Shown here: one piece after another, positions 63,192-64,000 of the stretch
Layout of the letters: each line of letters begins with the position of its first letter
Numbering within the stretch: the first letter of the stretch is position 1
Source of the DNA: Dallia pectoralis
Taxonomy: Eukaryota > Chordata > Actinopteri > Esociformes > Umbridae
NCBI GenBank assembly: GCA_029465975.1
Contig: CM055759.1
Span: 124,001 to 188,000 of the forward strand
DNA length: 64,000 nucleotides
Direction: 5' to 3'
Program-made: the position numbers and the translations under genes
The notes under the pieces: model-generated
What the model saw: the letters and a program-made list of their open reading frames with translations, nothing else
Told to the model about the DNA's origin: nothing
Databases searched by the model: none

Positions 63192-64000
63192 TAATAATAA
63201 TAATACGTTTTATTTATATAGCGCCTTTCCAGGGCTCAAGGACGCTTTACAATTCAGGACATAAAACAGTAAGCAATAATAACAAACATTACCACCAAAA
63301 ATACACAGAAGGACAACAACAGTTAAATACAAGCTTACAAATAACACTTAGAGAAGAAGTGGGTTTTGAGTAAGGATTTGAATTCAGATAGAGTACAGAC
63401 ATAGCGGAGTGATTGAGGGAGAGAGTTCCACAGTGTTGGTGCAACAACATTGAACGATCTAGCCCCCATGGAAGCTAGCCGGTGCTTAGGGACTACAAGA
63501 AGGCTAGAGTCAGAGGATCTTAGTGAGCGTGCCGGTTTGTAGGGATGGATCAGGTTGCTAAGATAGGGGGGAGCTAAACTGTGTAGAGATTTAAAAGTGA
63601 GCAGGAGGATTTTAAATTGAATACGATAGGCCACTGGCAGCCAGTGAAGATCAGACAGTTTTGGGGTGATATGAGCAGAACGCTTGGTGTGAGTAAGTAA
63701 TCTAGCAGCAGAGTTTTGAATATATTGCAACCTGGAGATGGAGCTGGCAGGAAGACCAATAAAAATGGCATTGCATTAATCAAGACGTGATGTTATAAAT
63801 GAATGAATTACAGTTTCAGCGTCTTTAGTGTTGAGTAAAGGACGGAGTTTGGCGATCCGACGTAAGTGAAAGAAGGCCGATTTAGTGACAGATTTGATAT
63901 GAGACTGGAGTGAAAGGGAGGAGTCAAAAAGTACACCCAGATGTTTAACAGTGTTAGATGGTTTGATGAAAGTGCCCGCAATCTCGCACTTGAAATCAGT
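63192..64000 (-). mobile_element. L2/CR1-type LINE, 3' end of reverse transcriptase ORF, dead
   Basis: Read on the minus strand, the window edge enters within the reverse-transcriptase ORF (HLGVLFDSSLSLQSHIKS, LQYIQNSAARLLTHTKRS, LHWLPVAYRIQFKILLLTFK, APTLWNSLP, FKSLLKTHFF), typical of the L2/Maui group. It ends in a tail with TATATAAATAAAACG and an ATT repeat at 63188-63210. A TAA near 63779 replaces the Tyr expected after RLD, so this copy is inactive. Its 5' part is outside the window. Confidence 0.85.

Overview
This is vertebrate nuclear DNA, almost certainly from a ray-finned fish. The genes are intron-rich with GT..AG splice sites. The mobile elements are Tc1-like, hAT, L2-type LINE and tRNA-derived SINE. 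The SINE and LINE tails resemble those I know from salmonid and pike relatives, so a protacanthopterygian is my best guess (inference). An extraordinary share of the window, clearly more than half by eye, is tandem repeat: about 50 separate minisatellites with units of 14-73 bp, plus long CA/GT runs. Most long open frames are simply these repeats read through and are not genes.

Three protein genes can be supported. (1) Positions 3006-32126, minus strand: klhdc3, a six-kelch substrate receptor of cullin-2 ubiquitin ligase. It is complete in ten coding exons (382 codons plus stop) with every splice phase matching, spread over 29 kb by repeat-filled introns; one intron is about 18 kb. (2) Positions 43744-43977, plus strand: a single-exon 77-residue protein that I recognise as myomixer (mymx, also myomerger or minion), the muscle fusion micropeptide. 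(3) Positions 44322-63036 and probably beyond, plus strand: a large gene of about 17 exons. It encodes an N-terminal low-complexity region, several spectrin-type helical repeats, a long disordered part with two coding minisatellites, and a pleckstrin-homology (PH) domain of the beta-spectrin type. I cannot name it. It starts only 345 bp after the mymx stop.

Layout: 1-3000 tandem arrays and the klhdc3 3' flank; 3006-32126 klhdc3, with two Tc1 remnants at about 9.85-11.96 kb and a SINE at 23.7 kb inside introns; 32.2-42.4 kb arrays, a nested hAT element and SINE between the two divergent transcription directions; 42.4-44.0 kb mymx with a candidate myogenic promoter; 44.3-63.0 kb the spectrin/PH gene; 63.19-64.0 kb a dead L2-type LINE on the minus strand.

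The most unusual signal is the relation between tandem repeats and functional sequence. In the spectrin/PH gene at least five repeat blocks begin exactly at exon-intron junctions and copy the splice site, one 3' splice site being present 15 times in a row. Three other arrays lie in or probably in coding sequence, and a CA run falls inside the PH domain in frame. A fourth minisatellite appears to have grown out of the conserved catalytic-region codons of a Tc1 transposase.
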